From: CANMXU01 sp052030545
GTDB taxonomy: Bacteria > Pseudomonadota > Gammaproteobacteria > Enterobacterales > Alteromonadaceae
DNA: 64,000 nucleotides
Direction: 5' to 3'
Assembly: GCF_052030545.1 (NCBI RefSeq)
Contig: NZ_JBPDIH010000008.1
Coordinates: forward strand, 1-64,000
Shown here: positions 34,245 to 43,493 of the stretch, piece by piece
Position numbering within the stretch: the stretch's first letter is position 1
Layout of the letters: each line of letters starts with the position of its first letter
Notes under the pieces: generated by a model
The model's input: the letters and a program-made list of their open reading frames with translations, nothing else
What the model was told of the DNA's origin: nothing
Database searches by the model: none
Program-made: the position numbers and the translations under genes

Positions 34245-35474
34245 TTAGTACCTTTTTATAGTTGGAAAGTTTAGTTGCGCTAAAAAGCTTTCGCCATATT
34301 CCATTGAATTTAATTTAAAAATATCTGCTATTGTCTGCCCTAAATCGGCAAACGATTGTCGTTCGCCTAAATCGACCGAGGCAATATTATTGTGATAGGC
34401 CAACATCGGCACATATTCACGAGTATGATCGCTACCATGCCAAGTTGGGTCGCAGCCATGATCAGCGGTAAGAAATAAAATATCGTCGTCATTTAACTGC
34501 TTAAATAATTCTGGCAAACGTTTGTCGAATGCCTCTAACGCTTCAGCATAACCTATTGGGTCTCGTCGATGACCAAAGTCTTGATCAAAGTTAACCAAAT
34601 TAGTAAATATTAACGTGTTTGCAGGCGCTGTTTTCATATGTTCAATAGTTGCATCAACTAATGCATCAATGCCGGTTGCTTTGGTGGCTTGACTAATACC
34701 TTGGTGAGCAAAAATATCAGCAATTTTGCCGACACTAATGACCTGTCCGCCTGCTTGAGTAAGCTTATCTAACACGGTTTTTGCCGGAGGTAACACTGAA
34801 TAATCTCGACGATTTCCCGTACGGGCAAAATCAGATGCATTATTACCAACAAAAGGTCGCGCGATAACACGGCCAATATTATAACCATCGAGTAATTGGC
34901 GCACTGTTTCGCAATATTTGTACAAGTTATCTAAGCCAAAGTGCTCTTCATGGGCTGCCACTTGAAAGACACTATCTGCGGAGGTATAACAAATTGGCAA
35001 GCCTGATTGAATATGTTGTTCACCATATTTTGCAATAATTTCTGTACCCGATGCATGGCAATTACCAAGACAACCGTCTATCAATGTTGCTTTACTAATG
35101 GCGTTGGTTAACTGTTGTGGAAAACTCGGAACCGTATCGGGAAAATAGCCCCAATCAAATAATACTGGTACGCCTGCCATTTCCCAGTGCCCGCTTGGCG
35201 TATCTTTACCTGTGCTGATCTCAGCAGCGCATCCATATGCGCCCTTAAAATGGCTTACTGGTTGAAACGGAAATGTTATATCAGATGCTCGCTCAGCGGC
35301 TTTTACTAAGCCCATAGCGGTAAGGTGAGGCAAATTAATGGTTTGTTTTTTGTGAGTAAAATAATAATTGGCAATACTTGCAAACGTATTTGCGCCTATA
35401 TCACCAAATTTTTCTGCATCAGGTGCATGACCTATACCAAAACTGTCGATTACTAAGAGAATAACCCTCGACAT
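34245..35474 (-). CDS. deoB: Phosphopentomutase
   Basis: A 409-residue alkaline-phosphatase-superfamily mutase that interconverts (deoxy)ribose 1- and 5-phosphates, linking the phosphorylases to DeoC. It has the metal-binding N-terminus VILLVIDSFGIGHAPD, the nucleophile region STGKDTPSGHWEMAG, and FLTADHGCDPTWHGSDHTRE. It is divergent from udk across a region with a long inverted repeat. Length matches the family. Confidence 0.95.
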   Translation of the reverse strand: MSRVILLVIDSFGIGHAPDAEKFGDIGANTFASIANYYFTHKKQTINLPHLTAMGLVKAAERASDITFPFQPVSHFKGAYGCAAEISTGKDTPSGHWEMAGVPVLFDWGYFPDTVPSFPQQLTNAISKATLIDGCLGNCHASGTEIIAKYGEQHIQSGLPICYTSADSVFQVAAHEEHFGLDNLYKYCETVRQLLDGYNIGRVIARPFVGNNASDFARTGNRRDYSVLPPAKTVLDKLTQAGGQVISVGKIADIFAHQGISQATKATGIDALVDATIEHMKTAPANTLIFTNLVNFDQDFGHRRDPIGYAEALEAFDKRLPELFKQLNDDDILFLTADHGCDPTWHGSDHTREYVPMLAYHNNIASVDLGERQSFADLGQTIADIFKLNSMEYGESFLAQLNFPTIKRY

Positions 35475-35504
35475 TTATATCCCTTTTTATACTTATAATT
35501 TGGC

Positions 35505-35609
35505 GAATTAAACTACACTAAATTCAGACAACTGAATATGTGAAAATGGAATAGTTATGATAAGCGTCAAACCTTTTCAAATTTTATTTAGTATAGTGTA
35601 GTCGAATTA
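35505..35609. promoter_or_regulatory. Inverted repeat in the deoB/udk divergent promoter region
   Basis: GAATTAAACTACACTA (35505-35520) and TAGTGTAGTCGAATTA (35594-35609) are inverted copies matching at 13 of 16 positions, including nine identical bases ACTACACTA. They are 73 bp apart, roughly seven helical turns. Two dimers could bind and loop the DNA between the divergent deoB and udk-nupC-deoC promoters. The regulator is unknown. Confidence 0.45.
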
Positions 35610-35693
35610 AAAGGTGCAACTTTTTGCCAAAATCACGTAAAATTAACGCTAATAAGATAAACTTTGTCGCCAACGTGAAAACAGGATGATTTT

Positions 35694-36356
35694 TTGATAA
35701 TAAAAAACACCACCATAATTGCTATTGCCGGTGCTTCTGCTTCAGGTAAATCATTATTTGCTCAATCGCTTTATCAACAACTTAGCAATGAATTAGGCAG
35801 CAATGGTATTTCGATTATTCATGAAGATGCCTATTATCGCGACCAAAGCCAACTTGAACTGTCTGATCGTGTTAATACTAACTATGATCACCCTGACGCA
35901 TTTGATCATCAATTACTCGAACAGCATTTACATCAGCTAGCGGGTGGTAAATCAATTGAAATGCCACAATATTGCTATAAAACGCATACCCGTACCAATC
36001 AAACGACAACAATATCACCCAGTCATATTATTTTAGTTGAAGGCATCTTAGTATTAACCAATCAAGCGTTAAGAGATTGTTTTAACATTAAAGTTTATAT
36101 CGACACACCGCTTGATATTTGTCTGATCAGACGCATAGAACGCGATACAGTTGACCGCGGTAGAACGTTGGCATCCGTTACTGAACAATATTTGGCGACT
36201 GTAAGACCGATGTTTTATCAATTTATCAAACCGTCAAAACAATGGGCTGACATTGTCGTTACCCGCGGTGGTAAAAATAATGTTGCCATTGATATACTAA
36301 AAACAAAAATTCGCCAATTACATCTACAAAATTCAAGTAACAGCGGATCACAATGA
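35694..36356 (+). CDS. udk: Uridine kinase
   Basis: A 220-residue uridine/cytidine kinase with P-loop AGASASGKS, the segment HEDAYYRDQSQL and the lid-type region VYIDTPLDICLIRRIERD. It phosphorylates uridine and cytidine using a nucleoside triphosphate. The start is TTG at 35694 with AGGAT about 7 bases upstream; no ATG fits ahead of the P-loop. nupC follows after 7 bases, so udk-nupC-deoC is likely one operon. Confidence 0.9.
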   Translation: MIIKNTTIIAIAGASASGKSLFAQSLYQQLSNELGSNGISIIHEDAYYRDQSQLELSDRVNTNYDHPDAFDHQLLEQHLHQLAGGKSIEMPQYCYKTHTRTNQTTTISPSHIILVEGILVLTNQALRDCFNIKVYIDTPLDICLIRRIERDTVDRGRTLASVTEQYLATVRPMFYQFIKPSKQWADIVVTRGGKNNVAIDILKTKIRQLHLQNSSNSGSQ

Positions 36357-36363
36357 GGTTAAT

Positions 36364-37608
36364 ATGGAATTAGGCGTATTTCGCGGTTTGTTTGGTATCG
36401 CCGTTTTATTAGCGCTTGCTGTCGCTTTATCAACAAATAGAAAGGCAATAAATTTACGAACGGTAGGTTTTTCATTTTTATTGCAAGTTGCCTTAGGGGC
36501 ACTCGTGCTATACGTACCATTTGGCAAAGACTTGCTTGAAAGTATGAGTAATGGCGTACAAACGGTCATTGATAGTGCCAAGGTCGGCATTAATTTTCTT
36601 TTTGGTGGTTTAGGTACAGACGCCATGTATGAAAATGGCGTTGGCTTTGTATTTGCCATACGAGTACTGCCCAATATCATTTTCTTTTCATCATTAATTG
36701 CGGTGCTGTATTACCTTAACATCATGCAATGGGTTATTAAGGTTATTGGCGGCGGTTTACAAAAGCTATTAAAAACCAGCAAAGCGGAATCTCTTTCTGC
36801 TACGGCCAATATTTTTGTTGGTCAAACCGAAGCACCACTGGTAGTAAAACCTTATATCGCTAACATGACCCAATCAGAGCTATTTGCCATTATGGTTGGC
36901 GGTTTGGCGTCTGTGGCCGGTTCAATACTTGCTGGCTACGCAGGCCTTGGCGTCGAGTTAAAATATCTAATAGCTGCCTCATTTATGGCTGCGCCTGGTG
37001 GTTTGCTTATGGCTAAAATTATTTGTCCGGAGCAAGAGCCTGAAAAAATCGCGCAAGAATCTGCTCAATTTGAAGAAGATCAGCAAAGTGCGACTAATGT
37101 TATCGATGCAGCCGCTAGTGGCGCCGCTTCTGGGCTTAAGCTTGCTGTAAATGTTGGCGCTATGTTGCTCGCCTTTATTGCATTAATTGCATTACTAAAT
37201 TTGATGGTTGGTGGCATCGCTAGCCTATTAGGGTTTGAAGACATCACCATCGAGTTTATTCTTGGCTATATTTTTGCGCCGCTCGCTTTTATTGTTGGCG
37301 TACCCTTTGATGAAATGCTTTCAGCTGGCAGTTTTATAGGCCAGAAAATTGTCGTGAATGAATTTTTTGCCTACGTTAATTTTGTTGAAATTAAAGAGAC
37401 GTTAAGTCAATCAAGCCAAGTGATCATCACCTTTGCTTTATGCGGTTTTGCTAACTTGTCATCAATTGCCATATTACTTGGCGGCATCGGTTCAATGGCC
37501 CCTTCTCGACGTCATGACATTGCTCGTTTAGGTATGAAAGCCATGTTAGCTGCTACATTAGCAAATTTAATGAGTGCTGCAATTGCCGGCTTTTTTATCG
37601 GCTTATAA
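36364..37608 (+). CDS. nupC: Concentrative nucleoside transporter, NupC/CNT family
   Basis: A 414-residue inner-membrane nucleoside symporter. Family signatures include ATANIFVGQTEAPLVVKPYI and NEFFAYVNFVEI, with GFANLSSIAILLGGIGSMAP near the C-terminus. It imports nucleosides with H+ or Na+. It sits between udk (7 bases) and deoC (16 bases), supplying substrates to the adjacent enzymes. Confidence 0.95.
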   Translation: MELGVFRGLFGIAVLLALAVALSTNRKAINLRTVGFSFLLQVALGALVLYVPFGKDLLESMSNGVQTVIDSAKVGINFLFGGLGTDAMYENGVGFVFAIRVLPNIIFFSSLIAVLYYLNIMQWVIKVIGGGLQKLLKTSKAESLSATANIFVGQTEAPLVVKPYIANMTQSELFAIMVGGLASVAGSILAGYAGLGVELKYLIAASFMAAPGGLLMAKIICPEQEPEKIAQESAQFEEDQQSATNVIDAAASGAASGLKLAVNVGAMLLAFIALIALLNLMVGGIASLLGFEDITIEFILGYIFAPLAFIVGVPFDEMLSAGSFIGQKIVVNEFFAYVNFVEIKETLSQSSQVIITFALCGFANLSSIAILLGGIGSMAPSRRHDIARLGMKAMLAATLANLMSAAIAGFFIGL

Positions 37609-37624
37609 AAATTAGGAAACTCCC

Positions 37625-38419
37625 ATGAATGATACTCGCCACTATGCACAACAAGCCATTGCCTTAATGGACTTAACCAGCTTAACTGATTCGGAGTCTG
37701 AAAAAGATATCGAGCAGCTTTGCCAACAGGCCAAATCACAAGCAGGCGAGACTGCCGCAATTTGTATTTATCCTCGCTTTATTCCTCTGGCTAAAAAGTT
37801 TTTACAACAGCAAGCAACGCCCAACATTAAAGTAGCTACCGTCACCAATTTTCCCCATGGCAATGACGATATTGATATAGCATTGGCAGAAACAAAGGCA
37901 GCTATTGCCTATGGCGCTGATGAAGTTGATTTAGTCTTCCCCTACAACGCATTAATTGCAGGTAATGACCAAGTAGGCTTTGATATGGTCAGCCAATGCA
38001 AAAAAGCCTGTCCAAATAACGTATTGCTTAAAGTCATTATCGAGTCTGGCGAATTAAAAACTGATGAACTTATCACTCAAGCAAGTCATATCGCCATTAA
38101 TGCCGGTGCTGACTTTATTAAAACATCAACGGGGAAAGTTGCCATTAATGCCACACCTGAGTCGGCAAAATTAATGCTAACCGCAATTAAACAAAGTAAT
38201 AAGGATGTTGGCTTTAAAGCGGCTGGTGGCGTTAAAAATGTTGAAGATGCTCAAATTTATCTTGACCTTGCTACTTCCATTTTCGCGCCGCAATGGTTAA
38301 ATAGTCGTCACTTTCGATTTGGGGCAAGTAGCTTACTTGGCAACCTATTAACGGCGTTAGGTTGTGATGAAAACAAGCCTAAAAATGGCTCAAAAAATAG
38401 AACAAACTCCGATTATTAG
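37625..38419 (+). CDS. deoC: Deoxyribose-phosphate aldolase
   Basis: A 264-residue class I aldolase splitting deoxyribose 5-phosphate into acetaldehyde and glyceraldehyde 3-phosphate. It has ALAETKAAIAYGADEVDLVFP, LKVIIESGEL and the Schiff-base lysine segment DFIKTSTGK, plus FKAAGGVK. A short downstream extension (NKPKNGSKNRTNSDY) is not conserved in appearance. It is the last gene of the udk-nupC-deoC operon. Confidence 0.94.
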   Translation: MNDTRHYAQQAIALMDLTSLTDSESEKDIEQLCQQAKSQAGETAAICIYPRFIPLAKKFLQQQATPNIKVATVTNFPHGNDDIDIALAETKAAIAYGADEVDLVFPYNALIAGNDQVGFDMVSQCKKACPNNVLLKVIIESGELKTDELITQASHIAINAGADFIKTSTGKVAINATPESAKLMLTAIKQSNKDVGFKAAGGVKNVEDAQIYLDLATSIFAPQWLNSRHFRFGASSLLGNLLTALGCDENKPKNGSKNRTNSDY

Positions 38420-38436
38420 CTTCAAATTAATTGCGT

Positions 38437-38468
38437 AAAGTGGTCAATTCACGATGAATTACCACTTT
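38437..38468. terminator. Hairpin between convergent deoC and deoA
   Basis: AAAGTGGT-(C)-AATTCA (38437-38451) pairs with TGAATTACCACTTT (38455-38468), leaving one bulged base and a 3-nt loop. It lies between two convergent operons and probably blocks read-through, but it has no U-run on either strand. Confidence 0.4.
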
Positions 38469-38486
38469 ACCACACAACAACCACTC

Positions 38487-39803
38487 CTAGCTTATTACAT
38501 TATAAATCAGAGTTTTATTACTTTCTTGCTCAGCACTTATTCGTAACGCGTTACTGAACACAAGGCTAGTTTCACTTGCCTGTTCAACATTTTCAGCATG
38601 AACTCTGGCAACGACATCACCTTCAGTTACTTTAGTGCCAACAGGCAGTATGTTATCAAAACCGACGCTGTGATTTATTTGCTGTTTTGCTGACAAACGG
38701 CCACCGCCAAGTTTAACCACCGACATACCAATGGCTCGTGTATCTTGTTCGTTTATATACCCTGATTGTGCAGCTTTAATGTCTAAAATAATCTTAGCTT
38801 TTTGCATAGACTGCCAAGGTTTTTCAATAAAGTTACTGGGCCCACCTAATGCATATATCATTTGTTCAAATAAACTTGCGGCTTTTCCTGAACTTAATAC
38901 TTCGTTTATTTTACCAGTTGCCTCGTTTTCATTTTGTGCAACCTTTGCACTAATTAAAATCGAAGTAGCTAACGCAGTTACAATGTTATGCAATCTTGGC
39001 TCTCGATATGCGCCAGTTAAATAATCAACCGTTTCTGCCATTTCAAGCGCATTGCCCGCACTTAAGCCAAGAACTTGATTCATATCTGTGATCAAGGCTT
39101 GGGTTTTTACGCCACAGGCATTGGCAACATTTACTATGCTTGATGCAAGTGCTTTAGCATCATTTAGCGATGTCATCATAGCGCCATTGCCAACTTTAAC
39201 ATCCATAACTAGCGCATCTAATCCGGAGGCAAGTTTTTTAGATAATATCGATGCTGTTATAAGAGGAATAGACTCAACGGTGGCAGTAACATCACGAATG
39301 CCGTATAAACGTTTATCCGCTGGCGCTAAATTATCCGTTTGTGAGATTATTGCCAACCCCAGTGATTTTACCGTTTGTTGAAATTTTTCTATGCTTGGCT
39401 GTACATTAAAACCTGAAATACTTTCTAGCTTATCGGCAGTGCCACCTGTGTGCCCTAACCCTCGCCCTGAAATCATCGGCACATAAACGCCACATGCCGC
39501 AACAATGGCTGCGAGCATAAAACTAACCTTATCGCCGACACCACCGGTTGAATGCTTATCAACAATAGGGCCGTCAATTTCTGGCCAGGTTAAGGTATCG
39601 CCAGAGACCATCATAGCTTTAGTTAACTCGCTAGTTTCTTTTGCGGTCATGCCCTGATGAAATATCGCCATTGCCATCGCACCAACTTGGCTGTCGGTAA
39701 AAGTGCCATCAACCAAACCCTTGACAAAACGTTGAATAATTTCTGGTTCTAGCACTTTACCGTCACGCTTTAGGCGAATAATTTCTTGCGGTATTAGCAT
39801 CAT
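38487..39803 (-). CDS. deoA: Thymidine phosphorylase
   Basis: A 438-residue pyrimidine nucleoside phosphorylase. It has LIPQEIIRLKRDGK, the phosphate-binding KHSTGGVGDKVSF, SGRGLGHTGGTADKLES and DVKVGNGAMM. It releases deoxyribose 1-phosphate for DeoB and DeoC. It begins 7 bases after the cdd stop codon; AAGGAAT precedes two consecutive ATG codons, so the start could be one codon later. Confidence 0.95.
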   Translation of the reverse strand: MMLIPQEIIRLKRDGKVLEPEIIQRFVKGLVDGTFTDSQVGAMAMAIFHQGMTAKETSELTKAMMVSGDTLTWPEIDGPIVDKHSTGGVGDKVSFMLAAIVAACGVYVPMISGRGLGHTGGTADKLESISGFNVQPSIEKFQQTVKSLGLAIISQTDNLAPADKRLYGIRDVTATVESIPLITASILSKKLASGLDALVMDVKVGNGAMMTSLNDAKALASSIVNVANACGVKTQALITDMNQVLGLSAGNALEMAETVDYLTGAYREPRLHNIVTALATSILISAKVAQNENEATGKINEVLSSGKAASLFEQMIYALGGPSNFIEKPWQSMQKAKIILDIKAAQSGYINEQDTRAIGMSVVKLGGGRLSAKQQINHSVGFDNILPVGTKVTEGDVVARVHAENVEQASETSLVFSNALRISAEQESNKTLIYNVIS

Positions 39804-39810
39804 ATATTCC

Positions 39811-40227
39811 TTATTTCGCTAAATGATCGGGTAAAAAAGCATCAGGCAATAACTGGGCAACCGTCCACTGCTTTTGTTGCTGTAAGTGGTTAACAGCAGT
39901 AATAACACCATCTTGTTGAAAAAATTCTGCAATAACTTGTCGGCAAGCTCCGCACGGCGGAGTGAGTGTCTCTTGCTTGGTATAAATAACAAGTTGAGAG
40001 AATTGTACCGCGCCCTGAACTACACCTTGTGCGATACAGTTACGCTCTGCGCAAACGGTTAAGCCATAAGAGGCATTTTCAACATTACATCCAGATACAA
40101 TAACACCCGATGATGTCCTTGCCGCAGCACCCACTTTAAAATTGCTATAAGGCGCATGCGCGTTCAAAAATGCTTTTTCGGCAACTTTTACTAACGGTTT
40201 TATTTGATGAGTGTGATCTATTGTCAT
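39811..40227 (-). CDS. cdd: Cytidine deaminase
   Basis: A 138-residue deaminase of the short tetrameric class, not the longer E. coli dimer. It has the zinc-binding motifs CAERNCI (with catalytic Glu) and PCGACRQVI, and PYSNFKVGAA at the substrate site. It deaminates (deoxy)cytidine and heads the cdd-deoA operon, divergent from the alkaline phosphatase gene. Confidence 0.94.
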   Translation of the reverse strand: MTIDHTHQIKPLVKVAEKAFLNAHAPYSNFKVGAAARTSSGVIVSGCNVENASYGLTVCAERNCIAQGVVQGAVQFSQLVIYTKQETLTPPCGACRQVIAEFFQQDGVITAVNHLQQQKQWTVAQLLPDAFLPDHLAK

Positions 40228-40428
40228 TAGGAACGCCTTAAACGCGTGTTATTAACATGATAACTATAATCAATGTAGCAAATTTAAACATTATTTTAGC
40301 GCAAGAATATCTGTTGCCACGAATAAGCAAAAACATGCGTTAAAACTGAAAATCGAATAGTTGCCTTAACAGATGACTTTTGGAATAATCATTGGCTCGC
40401 CTTTTGACAATTAAAATAAGAAGAATTA

Positions 40429-41823
40429 ATGAAAAAATCAGTTTTCACCTTGTGTTTAGCCATGGCATTAAGTGCTTGCGGATCAACAGAGCAGCCTACG
40501 ATAAACACTGTTGCCGAACAGAACACTGAAACGTCGCCTAAAAATATCATTATGATTGTTGCTGACGGTATGGGACCTGCGTATACCACCGCTTATCGCT
40601 ATTATCGTGACAATCCAGAAACCGACACGGTTGAAGCAACGATATTTGATCGTTATTTAGTGGGAATGAGCAGCACTTACCCAGATAAAGTCTCGGGTGT
40701 TGTCACCGACTCTGCCGCAAGTGCTACTGCATTAGCATCTGGCGTAAAAACCTATAATGGCGCCATTGGTCTTGACGTGAACAAGCAACCGGTAGAAACC
40801 GTATTAGAATGGGCGAAAAAACAAGGCAAGAAAACCGGTGTTGTCGTTACATCACAAGTGAACCACGCGACACCCGCTTCTTATTTAAGTCATAATGAAA
40901 GTCGACAAAATTACAATGCGATAGCTGATAGCTACCTCGACGATGGCATTAAAGCTGACGTTATTTTAGGTGGCGGTTGGCAATATTTTATTCGTGACGA
41001 TCGAAACCTTGTTGCTGAGTTTAAACAACAAGGCTTTCATTATGTCGATAATTACGATGCATTAACCGAGCTACCGAATAAACCTTTGTTAGGCTTATTT
41101 GCCGATAAAGGCCTGCCATGGGCATTAGATGATACTAACCCAAACCGTCTTTCGGTGTTAACTCAATCAGCGACTCAGCTTTTAGAAAACCCTCAAGGTT
41201 ATTTTATGTTGGTTGAAGCAAGTCAAATTGACTGGGGCGGCCATGTAAATGACGTCGCTGCAGCAATGACTGAAATGGATGATTTAGCAGCAACGCTTGA
41301 GTATTTATCAAGTTACGTTGAACAAAACCCCGATACCTTGGTGGTATTGACGGCCGATCACAGTACCGGTGGTTTTACCATTGGCGCAAACGGAAAGTAC
41401 GCCTGGCAACCTGAGGTTTTGCATAAACTGACCATGTCGCCACAAACAATTGCTAAGCAGCTGCTTGAGATTGATATTACCTTAAAAGAAGCTAATAAAT
41501 TACTCAGTTTTGAGTTGACTAAAAAAGAATTAATGAGTTTACAACAAGCAAAATATGAAGCAAATGAAGCGCTACAGCGCTATTTTTCATTAAGCTTAGC
41601 GGAGCAAAAACTTAAAAAAGAACCCAAAGCAACTAAATATATGCACAAGGCGGTAACTCAACTTATTGATGTGAGAACCAATACCGGCTGGACATCAAGC
41701 GGCCATACAGGGATCGATGTGCCAGTATTTGCATTTGGCCCTAAAAGTGAGCTATTTAACGGTAAGCTTGATAATACCGACATAGCAAAAACTATTTTTA
41801 GGTTACTAGGTAAAAATCACTAA
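40429..41823 (+). CDS. Alkaline phosphatase, PhoA-like lipoprotein
   Basis: A 464-residue enzyme of the alkaline phosphatase superfamily. A lipoprotein signal ends at Cys17 (MALSAC), so it is membrane-anchored in the envelope. Metal- and nucleophile-site motifs are visible: IIMIVADGMGPAY, VVTDSAASATALASG (nucleophile Ser), QIDWGGHVND, VLTADHSTGGF and TSSGHTGIDVP. It could remove phosphate from nucleotides to feed the adjacent nucleoside salvage genes. Regulation by PhoB is possible, but I found no convincing Pho box. Confidence 0.88.
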   Translation: MKKSVFTLCLAMALSACGSTEQPTINTVAEQNTETSPKNIIMIVADGMGPAYTTAYRYYRDNPETDTVEATIFDRYLVGMSSTYPDKVSGVVTDSAASATALASGVKTYNGAIGLDVNKQPVETVLEWAKKQGKKTGVVVTSQVNHATPASYLSHNESRQNYNAIADSYLDDGIKADVILGGGWQYFIRDDRNLVAEFKQQGFHYVDNYDALTELPNKPLLGLFADKGLPWALDDTNPNRLSVLTQSATQLLENPQGYFMLVEASQIDWGGHVNDVAAAMTEMDDLAATLEYLSSYVEQNPDTLVVLTADHSTGGFTIGANGKYAWQPEVLHKLTMSPQTIAKQLLEIDITLKEANKLLSFELTKKELMSLQQAKYEANEALQRYFSLSLAEQKLKKEPKATKYMHKAVTQLIDVRTNTGWTSSGHTGIDVPVFAFGPKSELFNGKLDNTDIAKTIFRLLGKNH

Positions 41824-41892
41824 CAGCTAACACCTAGCAAACTATACAAAAACAATGCAAATAGAAAACATGATTAAAAAGTATGCATGATA

Positions 41893-41943
41893 AAAACTAA
41901 ATCGTTAACGCCTGTTAGTCTAGTTTAGCGGTTTAGTTTTTTT
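41893..41943 (+). terminator. Terminator of the alkaline phosphatase gene
   Basis: AAAACTAAA (41893-41901) pairs with TTTAGTTTT (41932-41940), with further pairing inside (CGTTAA region against TTTAGCG). It is followed by a run of Ts. It lies about 70 bases past the stop codon. Confidence 0.6.
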
Positions 41944-41999
41944 ATAATCTGCTAAACGGTATACTATCGCCATCTTTGTTAATATTTTTTCTGTTCATT

Positions 42000-42227
42000 A
42001 TGAAACGAATTGTTTTATTCACCATGCCCAATTGCCCTCATTGCAACACCGCCAAGCGATATTTTGATGACAATTCAATACCCTATCGTTTATGCAATGT
42101 TAAAACGCCAGCAGGCCAAAAAGAGTTTCGAAAAACTGGCATGCGTGGGGTGCCCGTAGTAAAAGTCGGCGATCAATTACTTAATGGTTTTTCGGTTAAA
42201 GGTTTTAATAAATTACTCAACGATTAA
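42000..42227 (+). CDS. Small glutaredoxin-family protein
   Basis: A 75-residue thioredoxin-fold protein with the dithiol active site CPHC in FTMPNCPHCNTAKRYF, a TGMRGVPVVKVGD cis-Pro segment and a GF motif (NGFSVKGF). It resembles NrdH or glutaredoxin-like mini-redoxins. The ATG at 42000 gives the standard N-terminus; an in-frame TTG at 41976 would add a hydrophobic stretch and lacks support. It is followed by a bidirectional terminator. Confidence 0.85.
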   Translation: MKRIVLFTMPNCPHCNTAKRYFDDNSIPYRLCNVKTPAGQKEFRKTGMRGVPVVKVGDQLLNGFSVKGFNKLLND

Positions 42228-42234
42228 ATACAAA

Positions 42235-42262
42235 AAAGCCCGTGAAATACGGGCTTTTTCAT
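42235..42262. terminator. Bidirectional terminator between glutaredoxin and EAL-HDOD genes
   Basis: AAAGCCCGT (42235-42243) and ACGGGCTTT (42249-42257) form a perfect 9-bp stem with a 5-nt loop, followed by Ts on the plus strand and preceded by As (Ts on the minus strand). It lies between convergent genes. Confidence 0.88.
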
Positions 42263-42281
42263 ATATTTATAAGACGCTAAA

Positions 42282-43493
42282 TTATATATCTAAGGCGTTA
42301 CACCACTTACTAGCCGATACAAACTCTTTATGAATAAAGTCTTGATCTAACGAGAAGTTCTCTAGTGTTTGCTCAACTTTATCATTGCGACCAGTAATGT
42401 AATTAGTGGTAAAATCTAAAAGCTCCCCTAACAAACCTTCATGATTAACTAAAGCAGTTTCAATTGGCTTAGCTAATGGCATTGTTTGCACTATTTTATC
42501 CATTGGCATGCTTAATAGCACTTCAATAGCGCTTAACAAGCCAGTGATAAAGGCCAGATCTTTGATTTCTTTAAAGGCATTTACTTTGGCAATGGCAGCC
42601 ATTAATTTACCAGTGATCAGCGCTTGTTTGGCGATTTCATCAGTTTGATCAACGGTGAGTTTAGATAAGGCTAAAATGGTCACAAATTGCTTAAGTTTAT
42701 CTTCACCTAAATATGCAGCTGCCTGTTTTAATGAAGTAATTTCAACTTGTGTACCCACGGCGACGTTATTGACTAGTTTCAATAAGCTCACCGATAAATT
42801 AACATCTTGGCTGATCACTTTAGCAATGGCGTCAAAATTAAAAGGAACATTAAAGGTTTCACTGATCAAATGTAACATTTGCGTTTTGATCGGCGCTAAT
42901 GTTTGCCCTTCTATGACTTCAGGCTCGTGGTAGAAAAAACCTTGATAAGCACTAAATCCGACTTCAGCTAATGATTGCAATTGAAAGCGCGTTTCTACTT
43001 TTTCTGCGGTAAGTTTTACATCAAACGGTTTTAGTTTTTTAACAACAGGTGATAACCGTTTTGCATTGATCTTTTCAACATCTACTTTCACCAAATACAA
43101 ATAAGGGAATATCACGTCCCAATGATCTTCCAAGTCATATTCAGTTAGGGCAATTTTATACCCTTTTTCGAAGTAATATTTTAAGATTTTAATAAAACGA
43201 GAGGTCGGTTTATTACTACCAACTAGCTCAATAACAATATCTTTGGTATCAAACAACAAGGGGTATTTATTAATTAAGCAATGCTCGGTGAAATTAATAA
43301 ACGCCAATTTCCCCATGCATAAGGCAGTAATGTCGCCATGAATATGATTTTGAATAATTAATTTAGAGGTAGCTACGTTTAAATCAAGCTCAGGAAATTT
43401 ATTTTCTGGGCTATTTCTAAACAGAAGTTCATAGCCAATAGCGTTGGCATTTCTATCGAAAATAGCTTGTCTAGCGATATAAGTCGTTTGCAT
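42282..43493 (-). CDS. EAL-HDOD (YuxH/CdgJ-type) signalling protein
   Basis: A 403-residue cytoplasmic protein. The N-terminal EAL-like domain (about 1-200) begins YIARQAIFDRNANAIGYELL. It has lost the metal-binding DDF (the segment reads IALTEYDLED), so phosphodiesterase activity is unlikely. The C-terminal HDOD domain (about 205-395) contains NVPFNFDAIAKVISQDVNLS and ITSLKQAAAYLGEDKL. Relatives such as V. cholerae CdgJ act in motility and c-di-GMP networks without catalysis. The partners are unknown. Confidence 0.88.
   Translation of the reverse strand: MQTTYIARQAIFDRNANAIGYELLFRNSPENKFPELDLNVATSKLIIQNHIHGDITALCMGKLAFINFTEHCLINKYPLLFDTKDIVIELVGSNKPTSRFIKILKYYFEKGYKIALTEYDLEDHWDVIFPYLYLVKVDVEKINAKRLSPVVKKLKPFDVKLTAEKVETRFQLQSLAEVGFSAYQGFFYHEPEVIEGQTLAPIKTQMLHLISETFNVPFNFDAIAKVISQDVNLSVSLLKLVNNVAVGTQVEITSLKQAAAYLGEDKLKQFVTILALSKLTVDQTDEIAKQALITGKLMAAIAKVNAFKEIKDLAFITGLLSAIEVLLSMPMDKIVQTMPLAKPIETALVNHEGLLGELLDFTTNYITGRNDKVEQTLENFSLDQDFIHKEFVSASKWCNALDI

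Noticed and set aside
40248..40264. Small palindrome GTTATTAACATGATAAC just before cdd
   Set aside because: Five-base arms in AT-rich DNA are expected by chance, and no matching site was found at the other nucleoside operons.
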